From positions 806,001 through 870,000 of the forward strand of contig NZ_FWFT01000001.1 of NCBI RefSeq assembly GCF_900172275.1: DNA of 64,000 nucleotides, written 5' to 3'. Both the position numbers and the translations under genes were made by a program. Below the pieces are notes generated by a model. That model saw nothing but the letters and a program-made list of their open reading frames with translations. It ran no database searches and was not told where the DNA came from. The first letter of the stretch is position 1, and each line of letters starts with the position of its first letter. Below, one piece after another: positions 17,463 through 26,891 of this stretch. This DNA is from Pseudooctadecabacter jejudonensis. GTDB taxonomy: Bacteria; Pseudomonadota; Alphaproteobacteria; Rhodobacterales; Rhodobacteraceae.

Positions 17463-18066
17463 TCACCGCCATGCCGGGCGTCGCGCGAACCTCCACCACC
17501 TGCGCCGTTGCTTCATTCGAGGACCCGATGAAATCGCGCATGGACATAGGCGCGTCCGTGACCTCCCATTTCAACCCACGAGAGGTGACGATGCTGTCGG
17601 TGACAGGCATCAATGACACGCGTTGGCCCAGGACGGCGTCAAACCGCACCTGATCCGGCACCATAAAGACCAGATCATCCGCCCCCAGCAGCACAATCGG
17701 GCGACGATACTTTTGCAGCACATGCAACACAGCCAAGGTGTGATCCACACGGTCGCCCAAAAACCCCACGCCAAGGATTGCAGGCGCTTCGATGTTGCGC
17801 AGGCACTTGTCAAAATCTGTGCTGTTCTGTTCTGCGATGGGATGCAGAACCGCACCATACGCCGTTTTTGCGGCGGCACTTGCACTGTCCATGTCGCCGA
17901 TCACAGCCTCAACCGTCAGCCCTGCGGACAACGCCGTATCGGCGCCCCCATCGGCACAAACCACTTTTGGTGCGTATCTTAACGCTTCTGTAAGAACACT
18001 ATGGGCAACTTTCGCACCACCGATCAGTGTGATCGGTTCTGTACTTGAAACAATCGGTGGCTTCAC
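17398..18066 (-). CDS. thiN: Thiamine diphosphokinase
   Basis: Transfers pyrophosphate from ATP to thiamine. 222 residues. The catalytic-domain motifs are CADGGADTAL near residue 37, VIGDMDS near 55 and NSTDFDKCL near 80. The C-terminal beta-domain holds SRGLKWEV, typical of the thiamine-binding part. The 3' end overlaps the tail of the second EamA gene antisense. It is divergent from the large acidic-protein gene. No TPP riboswitch is visible in the 138-base upstream gap. Confidence 0.92.
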   Translation of the reverse strand: MKPPIVSSTEPITLIGGAKVAHSVLTEALRYAPKVVCADGGADTALSAGLTVEAVIGDMDSASAAAKTAYGAVLHPIAEQNSTDFDKCLRNIEAPAILGVGFLGDRVDHTLAVLHVLQKYRRPIVLLGADDLVFMVPDQVRFDAVLGQRVSLMPVTDSIVTSRGLKWEVTDAPMSMRDFIGSSNEATAQVVEVRATPGMAVIMPPEALGSVWAELTGGVPAR

Positions 18067-18204
18067 GTTTGATTACCCCTGAATTTGGAAACGTGCCCCA
18101 ATTTGGTCACGAAATAATACCCAAGATAACGCAGGTCTGTTCCGGATTGCGAACCAATTGATGGTAAACAACACCTCAAAGGTTTGAGTAGAAAGCGAGC
18201 TATT

Positions 18205-20334
18205 ATGGTTGGAACAAGCAAGATTTTAACCGTCTCCTACGGGACGTTTTCCTGCACGCTGGAGGGATTCGACGATTCCTTCAACACGATGAAGGCAATT
18301 GCTGAGTACTTCCGCGGTTTGGCCGCTGATGACCGCTACTTCGGTGCGGAGCCTCCGACGCCGGACGCCGAAATGCTCGCCCGTATTGCCGAGCGTGAGA
18401 TTTCGCGCCGCGTGGACGCGCGCATGGAAGACGACGGAATCGTGCTGCGTCCGGCCATGCTCGCTTCGGATACGCGGACAGGGGACGAAGGCACAGCTGA
18501 CGCCGAGACTGAGAATAAGGCCGCGACTGAGGCCGCCGCCGAAGCCGACGCTCAAGCAAAGGCAGAGAATGATCGCCTCGCCGCCGAGGCAGAGGCCCGC
18601 GCCGCCCGCAAGGCCGCCCGCGAAGACGCACACCGTGCCAAACTGGCTGCCGAGGCCGAGGAAAAGGCCCGGGCTGAGGCTGAGGCTGAGGCTGAGGCTG
18701 AGGCTGAGGCTGAGGCTGAGGCTGAGGCTGAACAAAGCACCGAAGAAAGCGCAAGCGCGCCCTCAAGCACCGTGGAACTTGCAGCGCAAGACGATCAGGC
18801 CGAGGACAATGCGGAACCTGCGATGCCCGACGCTGACAACGCACCAAGTGCTGCGGAAGGCGCAGAGGCGGATCTCGACAACGCCCCCCTCGACGCGGCA
18901 GACACTCAAGTCGCCTCCTCCACTGCCCCGGCGCATCCTGACGACGACAGTGTCGCCGCCAAGCTGCAGCGCATCCGCGCCGTCGTGGGCCCGGCAGACA
19001 GTGACCCCACAAACGACCTGACCGAAGACTTCCTGCCCGCCGCCACAACCCCGGACGTGGCAGACGAGGCGGACACATCCGAAGCAGAGGTGGACACCAC
19101 CAAAACGCCAGCCGCACCGGATATGATTTCGCGCCTGTTGGCCCGTCAGGCCGCCACAACACAGGACGACGACGCCGATGCCAATGCCCCGGCAGAACCC
19201 GACGCCTCGGCTGAACCACCTGCCCAGCCCAATGCCGAACCGGATGCCGAGGCCGCACAGGACGCGCCGGCCGCGACCGAACCGCGCGCCCGCGTTGTCC
19301 GCATGAAACGTGCCGACTATGAAAAATCCCAGCACTCTGAAACCGACGCGCCCGCGTCATCAGATGCGACAACACAAGCGGATGATCCAACCGAGCAAGC
19401 CCCGACGCCGGACACAGGCCCAAACCTCGGCCTTCTCGACGGGGCAGATGATCTGGACGAATACCTCGAAGACAGCGACTTCAACGACGATGACTTCGAC
19501 GCAGATCTCGCCGCCGACCTGACATCAATCGCGTCAGAGGCAGCCCCAACAGCCGAGGATACAGCACCCGTGGAGGATGCACCGGCCCCAGCGAACACAG
19601 CGCCCGACACTGAAGATCAGGTCGCACAAGGCTTCATCGCGTCCGAAGAAAACGTGGATGATCAGGCGATTGATCGGCTGATGTCCGAAACCGATGTCAA
19701 AATGCAGGACCCCGAAAGCAGCCGCCGCCGCGACGCGATTGCGCAGCTCAAGGCCGCGGTGGCCGCAAAAGAGGCCGCACGTCAGGTGGGCGACGATGAT
19801 ACCTCCGCGCAAGAGGTCGAAAACGCCTTTCGCAACGACCTCTCCGAGGTTGTCCGCCCGGAAGGTGCGCCCCGCCCCCGCCCTGTCGTGCGCGGCCCGG
19901 CACGCACCGAACGCCCGCGTCCCGCGCCGCTCAAACTGGTGGCAGCCCAACGCGTCGATCTGCCCGCGGGCGACACACCAGCGTCGGACACACCCGTGAC
20001 CCCTCGTCGCGTGGCCGCACGCACCGGTGCCCCCGCCCAAGATGCCGCCGCCAAATCCTTCGCGGAATTTGCGGAAAACATGGGCGCACGCGACCTGCCC
20101 GATCTGCTTGAAGCCGCAGCCGCCTACACCTCCTTCGTCGAAGGCGCAGGCGAATTCTCTCGGCCTCAAATCATCCGGCGCGTCCGCGCGGTGTCTGATC
20201 AGGATTTCAACCGAGAAGACGGGCTACGCAGCTTTGCAGACCTGCTGCGCGCCGGCCGGTTCACCAAAATCCGCAACGGGCGGTTCCAAGTGGCCGATGA
20301 CAGCCGGTTCAACCCCGAACGTCAGGCCAGCTAG
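18205..20334 (+). CDS. Large acidic, low-complexity protein of unknown function
   Basis: 709 residues from ATG 18205 (MVGTSKILTVSYGTFSC). A conserved-looking N-terminal domain of about 75 residues contains GTFSCTLEGFDDSFNTMKAIAEYF. Some 480 residues of Ala/Glu/Asp/Pro-rich disorder follow, including ten AE units. The basic linker RPRPVVRGPARTERPRP leads to a C-terminal domain (about 615-709) with AKSFAEFAENMGARDLPDLL and LRSFADLLRAGRFTKIRNGRF, which looks like a winged-helix-like fold. Rhodobacteraceae carry such proteins as uncharacterised. A DNA- or membrane-organising role is only a guess. Confidence 0.8.
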   Translation: MVGTSKILTVSYGTFSCTLEGFDDSFNTMKAIAEYFRGLAADDRYFGAEPPTPDAEMLARIAEREISRRVDARMEDDGIVLRPAMLASDTRTGDEGTADAETENKAATEAAAEADAQAKAENDRLAAEAEARAARKAAREDAHRAKLAAEAEEKARAEAEAEAEAEAEAEAEAEAEQSTEESASAPSSTVELAAQDDQAEDNAEPAMPDADNAPSAAEGAEADLDNAPLDAADTQVASSTAPAHPDDDSVAAKLQRIRAVVGPADSDPTNDLTEDFLPAATTPDVADEADTSEAEVDTTKTPAAPDMISRLLARQAATTQDDDADANAPAEPDASAEPPAQPNAEPDAEAAQDAPAATEPRARVVRMKRADYEKSQHSETDAPASSDATTQADDPTEQAPTPDTGPNLGLLDGADDLDEYLEDSDFNDDDFDADLAADLTSIASEAAPTAEDTAPVEDAPAPANTAPDTEDQVAQGFIASEENVDDQAIDRLMSETDVKMQDPESSRRRDAIAQLKAAVAAKEAARQVGDDDTSAQEVENAFRNDLSEVVRPEGAPRPRPVVRGPARTERPRPAPLKLVAAQRVDLPAGDTPASDTPVTPRRVAARTGAPAQDAAAKSFAEFAENMGARDLPDLLEAAAAYTSFVEGAGEFSRPQIIRRVRAVSDQDFNREDGLRSFADLLRAGRFTKIRNGRFQVADDSRFNPERQAS
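18673..18732 (+). repeat. Hexanucleotide microsatellite (GCTGAG)x10 inside a coding region
   Basis: Nine GCTGAG units followed by GCTGAA, encoding ten Ala-Glu pairs. Unit gain or loss would change length without shifting frame, so it is a likely length-polymorphic segment of the acidic protein. Confidence 0.95.
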
Positions 20335-20350
20335 GCCCCACTCAAAATCC

Positions 20351-20388
20351 AAAAACGGCGCGCAGGTCCCCACCCGCGCGCCGTTTTT
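20351..20388 (+). terminator. Intrinsic terminator after the acidic-protein gene
   Basis: AAAAACGGCGCGC pairs with GCGCGCCGTTTTT around a 12-base loop, starting 17 bases after the stop. It is nearly symmetrical and could stop transcription in both directions. Confidence 0.9.
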
Positions 20389-20405
20389 GCACTTCGTGAC
20401 CTTGG

Positions 20406-20427
20406 CTTCTTTGGGTCAAAAATACCT
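20406..20427 (+). repeat. Dispersed intergenic element A, copy 3
   Basis: Exact 22-base copy (CTTCTTTGGGTC, AAAAATACCT), 18 bases beyond the terminator, between convergent genes. Followed by GAAGATCC instead of AAAATCC. Confidence 0.8.
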
Positions 20428-20489
20428 GAAGATCCACAGTCAAACCGCAATGCTCACCTTAGGGATCAGGGCTCACACCGGCCCCAAGC

Positions 20490-20506
20490 GCCCGTAAATA
20501 ACGGGC
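20490..20506 (-). terminator. Possible weak terminator after DUF2842
   Basis: GCCCGT, five bases, ACGGGC downstream of the DUF2842 stop on the minus strand. The stem is only six base pairs and there is no clear U run. Confidence 0.35.
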
Positions 20507-20526
20507 CGCGCAGCGGCTCTACTGGA

Positions 20527-20757
20527 TCACTCTTGCGCGTCTGGGTCGCCTTGCCCAACGCCTTTGAAAATGAATTTGAACGGCATGGCCCACAAAATAC
20601 CCAAGCCCACGTAAATCCCCAATTCGACCCAAAGGGGCGGACGGTTCAGCGGGTCAGGATACAGCCAATTGAGGATCGACACCGTCAGCACCACGTAAAC
20701 CGGCAACCCGACCAACAGGATCACCAACGCCCATCTTTTGCGTGCCTTCAATGTCAT
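20527..20757 (-). CDS. DUF2842 small membrane protein
   Basis: 76 residues from MTLKARKRWALVILL. There are two hydrophobic helices (ALVILLVGLPVYVVLTV and VELGIYVGLGILWAMPF) and the C-terminal FKGVGQGDPDA typical of DUF2842. It lies 13 bases downstream of purA in the same direction. Function unknown. Confidence 0.88.
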   Translation of the reverse strand: MTLKARKRWALVILLVGLPVYVVLTVSILNWLYPDPLNRPPLWVELGIYVGLGILWAMPFKFIFKGVGQGDPDAQE

Positions 20758-20770
20758 CGCCTGCAATCCC

Positions 20771-22066
20771 TCAGTCAGCGAAAGGGTCCGTCACAAGGAT
20801 CGTGTCCTCGCGTTCCGGTGAGGTGGAAACTAGGGCGACAGGGCAATCAATCAATTCTTCCACACGGCGCACATATTTGATCGCCGCTGCCGGCAAATCC
20901 GCCCACGACCGCGCACCTTCTGTGCTTTCAGACCAACCCGGCATCTCTTCGTAGACCGGAACGCAGCGCGCCTGATCCTCGGCAGCGGTGGGCAGATAAT
21001 CCAACCGCTCCCCATCAAGGTCATAGCCCACACAGATCTTCAATGTCTCGAACCCGTCCAACACGTCCAGTTTGGTCAGGCAAATGCCCGTGATACCCGA
21101 TGTGGCACAGGTCTGTCGCAACAGTGCGGCATCAAACCAACCGCAGCGACGTTTGCGCCCTGTTGTGGTGCCAAATTCGTGGCCACGCTCCCCCAACCGC
21201 TGACCGTCGGCATCTTCCAACTCGGTCGGAAACGGGCCCTCGCCCACGCGGGTGGTATAGGCCTTCACAATGCCCAAGACATAATCAATCGCCGTCGGGC
21301 CAAGGCCCACGCCAGTGGCGGCCTGTCCTGCAATCACGTTGGACGACGTCACGAAAGGATAGGTCCCAAAATCAATATCCAACAGCGCACCTTGTGCGCC
21401 TTCGAAGAGAATACGTTTGCCCGCTTTGCGCTTTTCGGCCAGCACTTTCCACACTGGGGCGGCATAGGGCAAAATCTTCGGTGCGATCTCTTGGAGTTGA
21501 GCGATCAGCGCGTCGCGGTCGATGGGGTCAATCCCAAGCCCCTTGCGCAATGGATCATGGTGCTGCAACGCACGGTCCACACGGGCCTCCAACGTGGCAG
21601 GGTCGGCAAGATCTGCGACGCGCACGGCGCGACGGCCCACTTTGTCTTCATAGCATGGCCCGATGCCGCGACCGGTTGTGCCGATCTTGGTCCCTTTGCT
21701 CGCCGCTTCTTCACGTGCGCGGTCCAACTCCCCATGGAACGGCAGGATCAGCGGCGTGTTTTCCGCAACCATCAGTGTTTCGGGCGTGATTTCAACGCCT
21801 TGTGCCTCGATCGTTTCAATCTCATTCAGCAGGTGCCAAGGGTCCAGCACCACGCCGTTGCCAATGACGCTCAGCTTGCCGCCGCGCACCACGCCGGAGG
21901 GCAAGGCATGCAATTTGTAGACGGTCCCATCAATCACCAACGTATGGCCCGCGTTGTGCCCGCCCTGAAACCGCGCGATCACATCGGCGCGTTCCGACAG
22001 CCAGTCCACGATCTTGCCTTTGCCTTCGTCGCCCCATTGAGCGCCGACAACCACTACGTTTGCCAT
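20771..22066 (-). CDS. purA: Adenylosuccinate synthetase
   Basis: Converts IMP and aspartate to adenylosuccinate with GTP, the first committed step to AMP. 431 residues, the normal size. GTP loop [14 protein letters not shown] near residue 8, [10 protein letters not shown] near 35, GIGPCYEDK near 130 and [11 protein letters not shown] near 300 are all intact. Monocistronic apart from DUF2842 behind it. Confidence 0.97.
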   Translation of the reverse strand: MANVVVVGAQWGDEGKGKIVDWLSERADVIARFQGGHNAGHTLVIDGTVYKLHALPSGVVRGGKLSVIGNGVVLDPWHLLNEIETIEAQGVEITPETLMVAENTPLILPFHGELDRAREEAASKGTKIGTTGRGIGPCYEDKVGRRAVRVADLADPATLEARVDRALQHHDPLRKGLGIDPIDRDALIAQLQEIAPKILPYAAPVWKVLAEKRKAGKRILFEGAQGALLDIDFGTYPFVTSSNVIAGQAATGVGLGPTAIDYVLGIVKAYTTRVGEGPFPTELEDADGQRLGERGHEFGTTTGRKRRCGWFDAALLRQTCATSGITGICLTKLDVLDGFETLKICVGYDLDGERLDYLPTAAEDQARCVPVYEEMPGWSESTEGARSWADLPAAAIKYVRRVEELIDCPVALVSTSPEREDTILVTDPFAD

Positions 22067-22233
22067 CAGATCAGGCCCCTTGCTTGCAGAAATCCGCGCT
22101 CCTCATAGGGCATTGCGCGCTGGGGTGAAAGCACGCATTTGAGCCCCCATAGAAACCCGCATCTGGACAGCCCGCGCGCGCGCAGCCATCTTGGCCCCTG
22201 ATTTGACACAACCAGCTTGGATGGGGCTTCGAT

Positions 22234-22632
22234 ATGACCGGTTTTCTTCTGCGGTGGCTCTTTGCGTTTGTTTTGCTGGCGGCGACCTACAACCCCACGC
22301 CCTACAACTTCATCCGTTGGGTGCAGCAAAACGGGACAGAGACCTTGTCCATCGCCGTCTTGGGCGGGCTGCTGTTGGTGATCGGATACATCATTTACCT
22401 GCGCGCCACCCTGCGGTCCATCGGGCCGCTGGGCATGATCCTGGTGCTGGCCTTGGTGGGCGCTGGCCTTTGGGTGGCGTTTGATCTGGGCTGGATCAAC
22501 TTTGAAAATCCGACCGTAAACACCTGGATCGCCCTTGTGACGTTGTCGTTGGTGTTGGGCGTGGGCCTCAGCTGGTCGCATGTGCGCCGGCGCCTGTCCG
22601 GTCAGGCAGATATGGATGACGTGGACGAATAG
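22234..22632 (+). CDS. DUF6524-like four-helix membrane protein
   Basis: 132 residues with four predicted helices: LLRWLFAFVLLAATY, LSIAVLGGLLLVIGYIIYL, LGMILVLALVGAGLWVAF and WIALVTLSLVLGVGLSW. They are followed by an acidic tail (DMDDVDE). The NPTPYNFIRW motif after helix 1 matches my memory of DUF6524. Divergent from purA. Function unknown. Confidence 0.75.
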   Translation: MTGFLLRWLFAFVLLAATYNPTPYNFIRWVQQNGTETLSIAVLGGLLLVIGYIIYLRATLRSIGPLGMILVLALVGAGLWVAFDLGWINFENPTVNTWIALVTLSLVLGVGLSWSHVRRRLSGQADMDDVDE

Positions 22633-22710
22633 TCAGCCCATAATTATCCTGAATTTCGCCATATTGCTTTGCCAAACTGATCGAACGACAAAAAACAATG
22701 GCGCACCGCT

Positions 22711-23466
22711 ATGGCGAACTCACACTCAGAACCGCGGATAAATGAACCTGATTTCATGTGGTCGGGCGGGCTCCTTTTGGCGCATGTGTTGTGCTACGTG
22801 GGCATGATCGCCTCTGCCGTGGCCGGGGGCGCGATGTTGATCTACATGATCCTTTTGTTGCCCCTATACCTCTCCTGTCTGGGCGCGGGCGCAGGCCTTG
22901 CGGCGCGTCAGCTTTATGAATGGCATCTGTCAGGTCTTCCCGCCCATGGGGCACCGACCGGCCCGACTTACGCGGAAATTGAAATCGCCCGTCTGATATT
23001 CGGGGCCAAGATTGCCCTTGGGATCAGTGTTGTTTTGGGCCTTGGGTTCTTTGCATTGATGCAGGAGGGGTGGGCCATCGCCATGATCCCCCCCGCCTTC
23101 AGCGCGGCAAGCCTGTGGTTTGCCTTTGCCCATATCATCCGCCGCACAGGTGTCAGCCGCACCGAAGCCAAACACCAAGACGCAGTGCACGCCGATCGGC
23201 CGGGCGTGCGTCGTGAACGGATGCGCCAGAACACACGTTGGATCATGTTCAAACGGGGGCTGGTCTGCCTTGTCCCCTTCGTCATTGCCAGATGGTGTGT
23301 CGACATCATGGCCCCCGGCAGTGATTTGGTGCCGGTCGTGAACCTGTTGTGGATTTGTGTGACCATGGGCGTCGTGCTTTTGCCCATCAAACCCCTGCCC
23401 CGATATCACGCGGGCCCTGCTGCTGGACTGCCCGAAGGTCTGCGGATGCCGCGCCGAAGGTTCTAG
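22711..23466 (+). CDS. Uncharacterised multi-pass membrane protein
   Basis: 251 residues, not recognised. Hydrophobic segments lie near residues 18-40, 45-68, 95-115, 120-140, 180-200 and 205-225. A hydrophilic stretch with ADRPGVRRERMRQ falls between helices 4 and 5. A weak purine-rich segment (AAAAAACAATGG) precedes the start by some 10 bases. It sits between the DUF6524-like gene and secG on the same strand. Confidence 0.65.
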   Translation: MANSHSEPRINEPDFMWSGGLLLAHVLCYVGMIASAVAGGAMLIYMILLLPLYLSCLGAGAGLAARQLYEWHLSGLPAHGAPTGPTYAEIEIARLIFGAKIALGISVVLGLGFFALMQEGWAIAMIPPAFSAASLWFAFAHIIRRTGVSRTEAKHQDAVHADRPGVRRERMRQNTRWIMFKRGLVCLVPFVIARWCVDIMAPGSDLVPVVNLLWICVTMGVVLLPIKPLPRYHAGPAAGLPEGLRMPRRRF

Positions 23467-23584
23467 AAACCGTCCGATCCTCTGCACACCGATCAAAGTC
23501 ATCGTGCGAAACGCCCGACAGGGGGTTGCGGGCCTTTGCATTCGCTTCTAGATACCGCCTGTCCCATCGCCAAAGGCCTGTCCC

Positions 23585-23956
23585 ATGGAAAACGTCGTTC
23601 TTGTTGTTCACTTGCTCCTCGCTCTCGCGCTGATTGGCGTGGTTTTGTTGCAGCGGTCTGAGGGCGGCGGTCTTGGCATTGGTGGCGGCGGGGGCGGTGG
23701 CGGTGCCATGACAGGCCGTGCTGCTGCGACGGCTTTGGGCAAAGTCACATGGCTGTTGGCCATCGCGTTCATTTGCACCTCCGTTGCGCTGACCATTTTG
23801 TCGGCCAGCCAGGCCAGCGACGCGTCTGTGGTGGACGGCGACAGCCTGCTGCCCCCTCCGGCTGAGGGCGCACCGGCACCCAGCGCAGGCGACAGCCTGC
23901 TGCCCCCTTCTGTGACCACTCCGACGGACGAACCCCTGGTTCCTGACGCCAACTAA
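23585..23956 (+). CDS. secG: Preprotein translocase subunit SecG
   Basis: Accessory subunit of the SecYEG channel. 123 residues. Helix 1 is VVLVVHLLLALALIGVVLLQ, then RSEGGGLGIGGGGGGG, the Gly-rich SecG loop, then helix 2 (LLAIAFICTSVALTIL). The C-terminal tail is Pro/Asp-rich and contains DSLLPP twice, a small internal duplication. Same strand as pyrG downstream. Confidence 0.95.
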   Translation: MENVVLVVHLLLALALIGVVLLQRSEGGGLGIGGGGGGGGAMTGRAAATALGKVTWLLAIAFICTSVALTILSASQASDASVVDGDSLLPPPAEGAPAPSAGDSLLPPSVTTPTDEPLVPDAN

Positions 23957-23980
23957 ACTGGCGTAATCCTACGATCTGTT

Positions 23981-23997
23981 GTGGGCCTATGGCCCAC
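23981..23997 (+). terminator. Hairpin in the secG-pyrG gap
   Basis: GTGGGCC-TAT-GGCCCAC, a perfect seven-base-pair stem 24 bases after the secG stop. There is no U run, so it may be a weak terminator or an mRNA-end stabiliser. The remaining gap holds no tRNA that I can fold. Confidence 0.5.
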
Positions 23998-24179
23998 GAC
24001 GTCACGATATTGCGGTTTTGGCCGCCTGTTTGGTCATGGATTGGTTGCCACGGGACGGCGAATCCGGATAGACTTAAATCCCGTGATACATGCAATCCGG
24101 CGGGCGCCAGTAGGCGGCTGAAGGATGCAGTTCAATGAAATTTCTCCGGCAAGGGCCGGATCACGGGGGGCCTTCATCC

Positions 24180-25823
24180 ATGGCGCGTTTTGTTTTTATC
24201 ACCGGCGGTGTGGTGTCCTCTTTGGGCAAAGGCCTTGCGTCGGCGGCGCTGGGATCGCTGTTGCAGGCCCGCGGCTTTTCGGTGCGCCTGCGCAAATTGG
24301 ATCCCTACCTCAACGTTGATCCGGGCACGATGTCGCCGTTTGAACATGGCGAAGTGTTCGTAACGGACGACGGCGCCGAAACAGACCTTGATCTGGGGCA
24401 CTACGAACGGTTCACAGGCGTGCCCGCGCGCATGACGGACAGCGTGTCATCGGGCCGGATCTATTCCAACGTGTTGGAGAAAGAACGGCGCGGCGATTAT
24501 CTGGGCAAAACCATTCAGGTGGTCCCCCATGTGACCAACGAAATCAAAGACTTCATCTCAATCGGGGAAGACGAGGTTGATTTCATGCTGTGCGAAATCG
24601 GCGGCACCGTCGGCGATATCGAAGGCCTGCCGTTCTTTGAGGCGATCCGCCAGTTCAGCCATGACAAACCCCGCGGCGAATGCATTTTCATGCATCTGAC
24701 GTTGCTGCCTTATCTGGCGGCCTCCGGTGAGTTGAAAACCAAGCCTACCCAACACTCGGTCAAGGAATTGCAGTCCATCGGGATTGCGCCTGACATTCTT
24801 GTCTGCCGGTCTGAACAGCCCATCCCCGAAAAGGAACGCGAGAAGATCGCGCTGTTCTGTAACGTTCGCAAGGAAGCCGTTGTTGCAGCCTATGATCTGA
24901 AATCTATCTATGAGGCCCCGCTGGCCTACCACGAACAGGGGCTGGATCAGGCGGTGCTGGATGCCTTCAACATCACGCCCGCACCGGCCCCCAATCTGTC
25001 CGTCTGGCATGACGTCAAAGACCGCATCCACAACACCGATGGTGAGGTGAACGTGGCCATCGTGGGCAAATACACCCAGCTTGAGGATGCCTATAAGTCG
25101 ATCAAGGAGGCCCTGACCCATGGCGGCATGGCCAACCGTGTGAAGGTCAATGTGTCTTGGGTCGATGCTGAAGTCTTCGACCGCGAAGACGCCGCCCCGC
25201 ATCTTGAAGGCTATCACGCGATCCTCGTGCCGGGTGGTTTTGGTGAACGCGGCACCGAAGGTAAAATCAAGGCGGCCGAATTCGCCCGCACCCGCAAAAT
25301 CCCCTATTTGGGCATCTGTCTGGGCATGCAAATGGCCGTGATTGAGGCCGCGCGCAACGTGGCGGGCATTGGGGCTGCGGGATCGGAGGAATTCGACCAT
25401 GAGGCGGGGCAGAAACGATTTGAACCGGTTGTCTATCACCTGAAGGAATGGGTGCAGGGCAACGCCAAGGTGCAGCGCAAAGCGGACGACGACAAGGGCG
25501 GCACCATGCGGTTGGGCGCCTATGACGCGACGCTGACCAAGGGCACCCGCGTGGCTGAGGTTTATGGCGACACCGCCATCGAAGAACGGCATCGCCACCG
25601 CTATGAGGTCGACGTGAAGTACCGCGAAAAGCTTGAGACAGCGGGGCTGTGTTTCTCAGGCATGTCGCCGGATGGCCGCCTGCCCGAGATCGTGGAATGG
25701 AAAGATCATCCGTGGTTCATCGGCGTGCAATTCCATCCCGAATTGAAATCCAAACCTTTCGCGCCCCACCCGTTGTTTGCGGATTTCGTGCGCGCTGCCG
25801 TCGACACGTCACGTTTGGTTTGA
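24180..25823 (+). CDS. pyrG: CTP synthase
   Basis: Aminates UTP to CTP using glutamine. 547 residues from ATG 24180 ([18 protein letters not shown]). An upstream ATG adds 15 unrelated residues. The synthase domain shows [25 protein letters not shown] and [14 protein letters not shown]. The glutaminase domain shows GICLGMQ with the nucleophile Cys and FHPEL with His/Glu. All motifs are intact. Confidence 0.97.
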   Translation: MARFVFITGGVVSSLGKGLASAALGSLLQARGFSVRLRKLDPYLNVDPGTMSPFEHGEVFVTDDGAETDLDLGHYERFTGVPARMTDSVSSGRIYSNVLEKERRGDYLGKTIQVVPHVTNEIKDFISIGEDEVDFMLCEIGGTVGDIEGLPFFEAIRQFSHDKPRGECIFMHLTLLPYLAASGELKTKPTQHSVKELQSIGIAPDILVCRSEQPIPEKEREKIALFCNVRKEAVVAAYDLKSIYEAPLAYHEQGLDQAVLDAFNITPAPAPNLSVWHDVKDRIHNTDGEVNVAIVGKYTQLEDAYKSIKEALTHGGMANRVKVNVSWVDAEVFDREDAAPHLEGYHAILVPGGFGERGTEGKIKAAEFARTRKIPYLGICLGMQMAVIEAARNVAGIGAAGSEEFDHEAGQKRFEPVVYHLKEWVQGNAKVQRKADDDKGGTMRLGAYDATLTKGTRVAEVYGDTAIEERHRHRYEVDVKYREKLETAGLCFSGMSPDGRLPEIVEWKDHPWFIGVQFHPELKSKPFAPHPLFADFVRAAVDTSRLV

Positions 25824-25914
25824 CCTAAGGCAACGTCCGGCCAGTGGGGAATACCCGACTGGTTTGACGGCCCCGCACACGGCACCCTTTGCTGACCTAG
25901 ACGGAGGTCAGCCC

Positions 25915-26748
25915 ATGGGGTTCTATGTCATCGCCCATCGAGTGAACGATGCCACCAAGCTGCGCCGCGCCTTACAGGCGGGGGCCAATGCGCTTGAGAT
26001 TGACATCACGCGAAAGGCCGACAGGTACAAAGCATGGCATGGGTCCGAGATCATTGACTGGAATTCCGCCAATCTGGAACCGCATCTGGATGCCGTTGCC
26101 CGTGCGATTTCTCGTCCTGCGAACTCAAACGTCAGCCTGTTGATTCTTGATCTGAAATACAATCAGAACGCCAAGATTGAAGCGCGCCATATTAACGAAA
26201 TCCGCCAGATCGTGACCGATCATGTTCTCACCCCGATCAACGGGCCCAATCCGCGCCCCGATCGCGGGCTCTTTGCGCTGTATACGGTGAGCCGTCCTTA
26301 TCGACGCATCTTTGATGATGCGATGGCGATTGAGGGGCTATCAGATCATGAGGGGGTGAACCTGGATGCCGTGTCCTACAGCAGAACAGACCGGATGTCC
26401 CCGCGCTCTGCCCTGCGGTGGCGGGACCGGAGCCGCGCGGTGCCGCTTCGCAATTTCATGTATTCCGCTGGGATTTCGGCCACATCCCACAGCCGTCAGG
26501 CCAAGCGCGACCTGCAAGAGGCCCAAAGGATCGGGGCGGCAGGTGGCGACGACCAGATGTCCACCTACGCCTGGACCTTCAACCGCGCCAACAACGCAAG
26601 CCATTGGGTTCGTGACTACGCGTTGGACGGCATCATGGGAAACATGGCGCGGAATTTCCGCCATTTGGCAGGGGATCCGGGTTACTATGGGCTGGAGACA
26701 AGGCTGCACACACGAGAGATGACCCCGCCTTTTCAACGTCCCTTTTAA
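25915..26748 (+). CDS. Sphingomyelinase D-like phosphodiesterase (GDPD superfamily)
   Basis: 277 residues from an ATG preceded by GGAGG. The order of motifs matches spider/bacterial SMase D-type phospholipases: AHRVN (His8), GANALEIDI (Glu28, Asp30), WHGS (His42), LILDLK (Asp80, Lys82) and the C-terminal YAWTFNR followed by ALDGIMGN. These enzymes cut phospholipids or lysophospholipids at the headgroup, giving cyclic phosphates. There is no signal peptide, so the protein would act inside the cell or at the inner leaflet. The substrate is uncertain. Confidence 0.72.
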   Translation: MGFYVIAHRVNDATKLRRALQAGANALEIDITRKADRYKAWHGSEIIDWNSANLEPHLDAVARAISRPANSNVSLLILDLKYNQNAKIEARHINEIRQIVTDHVLTPINGPNPRPDRGLFALYTVSRPYRRIFDDAMAIEGLSDHEGVNLDAVSYSRTDRMSPRSALRWRDRSRAVPLRNFMYSAGISATSHSRQAKRDLQEAQRIGAAGGDDQMSTYAWTFNRANNASHWVRDYALDGIMGNMARNFRHLAGDPGYYGLETRLHTREMTPPFQRPF

Positions 26749-26891
26749 AGCATCTGTTTTTTCAGTAGGCCGTTTCGAACGGGCAAGGCCCGTCCGACCC
26801 GCGCCCCTGACGGGGCGCAAAAGGGGGCGCTGCCCCCGCCCTTCGGGCCCCCCCGAGGTATTTTTGACCCAAAGAAGAAGGGAACGCTGCT
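26749..26891. other. GC-rich composite hairpin region containing element A
   Basis: 143 bases between two same-strand genes. Several nested inverted repeats occur: GGGCAAGGCCC, GCGCCCCTGACGGGGCGC and GGGGGCGCTGCCCCC, followed by CCCTTCGGG and element A in minus orientation. An early TTTTTT (26757-26762) may end transcription of the SMase D-like gene. Confidence 0.6.
26856..26877 (-). repeat. Dispersed intergenic element A, copy 4
   Basis: Reverse-orientation copy 15 bases before the rlmJ start. It is joined to the GC-rich hairpin block through CGGGGG, which suggests that the element can be part of a larger composite. Confidence 0.8.

Noticed and set aside
23957-24179. tRNA gene between secG and pyrG
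   Set aside because: A tRNA sits next to secG in some bacteria, but no cloverleaf or T-loop GTTCGA-type sequence is present here.
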